Assembly (NCBI RefSeq): GCF_007830515.1
Contig: NZ_VLKT01000034.1
Coordinates: forward strand, 23,512 to 87,511
Origin: Mesorhizobium tianshanense
Lineage (GTDB): Bacteria; Pseudomonadota; Alphaproteobacteria; Rhizobiales; Rhizobiaceae
Reading direction: 5' to 3'
DNA: 64,000 nucleotides
This document shows positions 61,521 to 64,000 of the stretch, one piece after another (the first letter of the stretch is position 1; each line of letters starts with the position of its first letter). The notes under the pieces are model-generated. The model ran no database searches, was not told the DNA's origin, and saw only the letters and a list, made by a program, of their open reading frames with translations. The translations under genes were made by a program, and so were the position numbers.

Positions 61521-61763
61521 ATGAGCAGGAAAGAGCGAGTGATTTTGGTGACGGTGATCGTTGAGGCCGCACTAGCGGGATTCTGGTGGTATTTGGCCAG
61601 CTATGGCATGGCCAATCCCGATCATGTCACCGCCGATTTCCAGCAGGTTGTCGGTCAGACGATGGGAACGGCGATGGGTGCGCTGCTGGGTGTCGGCATC
61701 ATTCTGTTTTTCGTCGCCGCCCGCAATGATCGCAAGGCGCTCGAAGACAAGATGCGTCGTTAG
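61521..61763 (+). CDS. Small two-helix membrane protein
   Basis: 80 aa. TM helices near residues 7-26 (ILVTVIVEAALAGFWWYLA) and 47-66 (GTAMGALLGVGIILFFVAA), joined by a soluble stretch with DFQQVVGQ, and a charged tail RNDRKALEDKMRR. I do not recognise the family. It converges with the Nudix-like gene, sharing 4 bp at the stops. GC content and codon use match the neighbours. Confidence 0.7.
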   Translation: MSRKERVILVTVIVEAALAGFWWYLASYGMANPDHVTADFQQVVGQTMGTAMGALLGVGIILFFVAARNDRKALEDKMRR

Positions 61764-62476
61764 CCCTTGCCGGCAAAGTGCCACTCGATCAGTGGCTTCA
61801 TGTGCGGCATCAGCCCGTCCGGCAGGTTATCGGAATCGCGGATTATGACAGGCCCTTCGATTTCCGGCTCTGTCTCGGTCGCGACAAAAGCGCTGATGCG
61901 CTGCGCGATCTCGTCAGCCGGCGCCGTCTCGCGATAGCGGCGAAAGATCACCGTGCCGCTTGCCGTCGACAGGGTATAGTAGCGCCTGCCGCGGGCCGCG
62001 CCGGCAAGGTCGAGACCGGTTTCTTCCAGCACCTCGCGGATCATGTTGAAGTCGACATCGACAAGGCCGTCGCGGAAATCGGTTGGCTCGAACGAGCCGG
62101 CGGCGAAGTAGACGCGACCGGCATTGACCGTGTGCGACGCCATGCGGATCGCCACCAGCGCATTGTCGCCGGCGACCAGCATGGCGTGGGCATAGGCGTG
62201 CTCGGCGCCGACTACCTGTCGATTACCGCGCCAAAGCATGAAGGTCGAGTAGCGCACCGCGTGGCAGCGGCCTACAAGGCTGTTGTCGCGATAGCGGAGC
62301 GCGGAAAGCAGCACCACGGTGCCGTCGAACAGTGCCGGGTTGGCCGCGATCTCACGGTCCCAATTCTCGGCGATCGCTTGCGCATTGTCGCGTTCGAACG
62401 GATGCGGGCCGGGGTCGAGCCTGACGTCTACGGCGTCGACCGGCAGGATGATGTTGCGCGGCAGGTCGAAGCTCAC
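61760..62476 (-). CDS. Nudix-like hydrolase domain protein
   Basis: 238 aa from GTG 62476. GAGG lies 5 nt upstream, and this start falls just after the stop of the gene before it; no ATG is available. Around residues 133-158 the sequence AAGSFEPTDF...FNMIREVLEETGLDL matches the second half of the Nudix box (REUxEExGU), but the Glu expected seven residues before REV is not clear. The N-terminal half contains DAVDVRLDPGPHPFE and a long beta-rich stretch with HAYAHAMLVAG. Probably acts on a nucleoside-diphosphate-linked compound; substrate unknown. Confidence 0.75.
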   Translation of the reverse strand: MSFDLPRNIILPVDAVDVRLDPGPHPFERDNAQAIAENWDREIAANPALFDGTVVLLSALRYRDNSLVGRCHAVRYSTFMLWRGNRQVVGAEHAYAHAMLVAGDNALVAIRMASHTVNAGRVYFAAGSFEPTDFRDGLVDVDFNMIREVLEETGLDLAGAARGRRYYTLSTASGTVIFRRYRETAPADEIAQRISAFVATETEPEIEGPVIIRDSDNLPDGLMPHMKPLIEWHFAGKG

Positions 62477-62483
62477 CTGCGCC

Positions 62484-63596
62484 TCATGCCATGTCCAGGG
62501 TGATCGCCACCGGGCAATGGTCGGACGCCTTCGGCCGGTCCCAGCCTGCACGCGGAAAGCGGTCGACCTCCTGGCCCGCCGGAAATATCGTGCGCCAGGG
62601 CTGGCCGTTCCGGATTATATCGGGAACGGCCGTTGCGTTCTTGGCTGCTAGCGCCCTCGACAACAGGATGTAGTCGAGCTGGCACAGATGCCGCTCCTGC
62701 GGCCCGCGCGTATGGTATAAGGTCCAGCGGTCCATCTCCGGACGCCGCTCGACCACGTTTTCGCAAAAACCGTCGGCGGTGAGTAGGCTGAGGCAGGACT
62801 GGCTCTCGTCGACCACCTCGAAGCGGTGGCCGTCAAAGGCGTCGCCGGCGATCTTCACGCGCTGCCGGTAATCGTTCATGTCGCCGCAGATCGCCCAGCG
62901 CTTGTCGGCGGCGTGATCTCCACCGAAACGCTCCTCGATGATCCGCCGCACCGCTTGCGCCTCGGCCATGCGGACCGGCATCGTCGCCTCGCGTCCGTCG
63001 AGGCCGTTGCGGGGCGGGCCCATCGACTTGAAATGCACCAGATAGAGCGTCAGCGGCACGCCGCCAACGGTCAGGTCGACCTCCAGGCAGTCGCGCCGGA
63101 AGATGCGCTCGTTGGCTTGCTGCCCAAGTGCCGCCAGTTCCGGCGTGTGCAGGCCGAACTGCTCGAAGGTGACATGGGCATGGCTGGTCATGCGCACGAA
63201 TTCGATCGGCTGGCCATCCGCGGTCTCGTCGCGCATCATCACGGCGACGTCGATGCCGCGCGAATCATTGCCGGCGGTGGTGTATTTCTGCCGGTAGCCA
63301 TGCCCTATCATCTTGAACAGGTAACCGTATTCGAAGGCCTTCAGCGCCTCGATGTTGTCGACCTCCTGCATGCAAATGATGTCGGCGCGGGTGGCCGCGA
63401 TCGCCAGCGCCGTCAGTTGCCGCGTATCGTCGGATTGCGCGATCGCCCGCGCCTGCTCCAGCATCCTGTATTCGGCCTCGCTCCGGATGTCGAAGAGCGT
63501 CAGCGTGCGATCTTCGTTGAGCTGGTTGCGGTATCCGGAAAAATCGAACCTGTTCATCAGGTTTTCGACATTGAACGTGGCGAGGCGTAGCGACAT
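62484..63596 (-). CDS. Endonuclease/exonuclease/phosphatase family protein
   Basis: 370 aa from ATG 63596 (SLRLATFNVENLMNRFDFSG). EEP-superfamily motifs in order: ATFNVENL, CMQEVDN (metal-binding Glu), GIDVAVMMRD, YLVHFKSMG, AICGDMNDYR (catalytic Asp/Asn) and KASDHCPVAI (Asp-His). Hydrolyses phosphodiester or phosphomonoester bonds; DNA, RNA, inositol phosphate or lipid substrates are all possible. No signal peptide. 7 bp upstream of the Nudix-like gene in the same direction. Confidence 0.92.
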   Translation of the reverse strand: MSLRLATFNVENLMNRFDFSGYRNQLNEDRTLTLFDIRSEAEYRMLEQARAIAQSDDTRQLTALAIAATRADIICMQEVDNIEALKAFEYGYLFKMIGHGYRQKYTTAGNDSRGIDVAVMMRDETADGQPIEFVRMTSHAHVTFEQFGLHTPELAALGQQANERIFRRDCLEVDLTVGGVPLTLYLVHFKSMGPPRNGLDGREATMPVRMAEAQAVRRIIEERFGGDHAADKRWAICGDMNDYRQRVKIAGDAFDGHRFEVVDESQSCLSLLTADGFCENVVERRPEMDRWTLYHTRGPQERHLCQLDYILLSRALAAKNATAVPDIIRNGQPWRTIFPAGQEVDRFPRAGWDRPKASDHCPVAITLDMA

Positions 63597-63647
63597 GGCC
63601 GTGACCTTTGCCCGCAAGCGGGCTCGAAAACAAGGCCCTGCCCCTTG

Positions 63648-63670
63648 CCCAGGGCTCCGAATCCAGGTTA
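63648..63670. mobile_element. Probable end of the ISAs1-type element
   Basis: CCCAGGGCTCCGA starts at 63648, just outside the transposase stop codon (63668-63670). CAGGGC-type termini are usual for this family. The other terminus is outside the window, so the inverted repeat cannot be confirmed. Confidence 0.4.
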
Positions 63671-64000
63671 ACGCGATAGCTGACCGAGGATCGATGCGAG
63701 ATAGTCGGTGCTCCAGGCTGCCATCTTGCGTCTGCGCTTGATTGGACGTTTGTCGTTGACGGCTTTGACGAGATTGAGGGCGAAGTGGCGGACGATTGCC
63801 ATGTTGTTTGCGCCGTGGCCCTTGCGCAGTCTCGACTGGTCGTCCTTGAAGACGACGTCGAGCGTCCAGTGCAGGGCGTTCTCGATAAGCCAATGGCCGC
63901 GCACGGCGTGAGCGGCCCGCTCGGCGGAGAGATCGGCCGAGGAGATGTAGTAGCGCGTATCGAACCGGCTCCTGTCCTTGAGGCCGGTTCGGGAGCGGAC
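63668..64000 (-). CDS. ISAs1-family transposase, C-terminal part (cut by window edge)
   Basis: About 110 C-terminal residues are visible in one open frame to the window end. FDTRYYISSADLSAERAAHAVRGHWLIENALHWTLDVVFKDDQSRLRKGHGANNMAIVRHFALNLV is the DDE-domain end of the ISAs1 family, with the catalytic Glu in RGHWLIEN. Given here only as short motifs: RGHWLIEN, LDVVFKDD, NMAIVRH. No frameshift is seen in this part. Confidence 0.92.
   Translation of the reverse strand, partial: VRSRTGLKDRSRFDTRYYISSADLSAERAAHAVRGHWLIENALHWTLDVVFKDDQSRLRKGHGANNMAIVRHFALNLVKAVNDKRPIKRRRKMAAWSTDYLASILGQLSR

Overview
The window looks like a chromosomal segment of a Mesorhizobium-type alphaproteobacterium (Rhizobiales, Phyllobacteriaceae). 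The evidence is high GC content, the aerobic CobG/CobN route to B12, a Rhizobiales-style nuo operon with extra small genes, the order nuoN-birA-rnj-mce-DUF1467-proS-lolC/E-lolD, a GTTC-N7-GTTC type LexA box, and several palindromic repeat families that I recall from rhizobial genomes. This assignment rests on gene content and recall, not on a database search.

Layout. (1) 1-8.9 kb: a leftward tad/cpa locus for a Flp-type pilus (cpaB, cpaC, small lipoprotein, cpaE, cpaF/tadA, tadB, tadC, tadD, then a tadG-like gene cut by the window edge). No pilin or prepilin peptidase gene is visible. (2) 9.4-14.35 kb: an accessory block ending at tRNA-Leu(GAG). It holds an Xre-RES toxin-antitoxin pair, a DUF1403 gene followed by a frameshifted scpB paralogue, two very small ORFs and a tyrosine integrase whose upstream region carries a 3 x 12 bp tandem repeat. 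(3) 14.6-22.2 kb: housekeeping genes lipB, lolD, lolC/E, proS, DUF1467, methylmalonyl-CoA epimerase and RNase J. Between lipB and lolD lies a 28-residue hydrophobic peptide gene whose promoter contains three GTTC half-sites at 11 bp spacing. This is a candidate SOS-controlled membrane micropeptide, similar in design to Caulobacter SidA. A candidate sRNA with promoter and terminator lies at about 19.33-19.48 kb.

(4) 22.2-39.2 kb: birA, then the complete 14-subunit complex I operon nuoA-N, read leftward. Two extra ORFs are embedded: a 62-aa membrane protein between nuoC and nuoD, and a 229-aa protein between nuoF and nuoG whose C-terminal domain is also fused to NuoE. (5) 39.5-40.7 kb: a YcaQ-like winged-helix protein.

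(6) 40.75-56.9 kb: a B12 regulon opened by a sigma70-type promoter and a cobalamin riboswitch. The order is DUF1636, cobW, cobN, cobG, cobH, cobI, cobJ, (cobK on the opposite strand), cobL, cobE, cobM, cobA, cobB, cobV, cobU. Most junctions overlap by 4 bp. CobA-I-G-J-M-K-L-H-B build hydrogenobyrinate a,c-diamide, CobN with CobW supports cobalt insertion, and CobU/CobV act in nucleotide-loop assembly. CobF is not in the window. Palindromic elements have been accepted in frame inside cobN (twice) and cobG (once). (7) 57-64 kb: tRNA-Lys(CTT), a PhzF-family gene, a MacA/MacB-type tripartite exporter, a small membrane protein, a Nudix-like protein, an endonuclease/exonuclease/phosphatase-family protein and the 3' part of an ISAs1-family transposase at the right edge.
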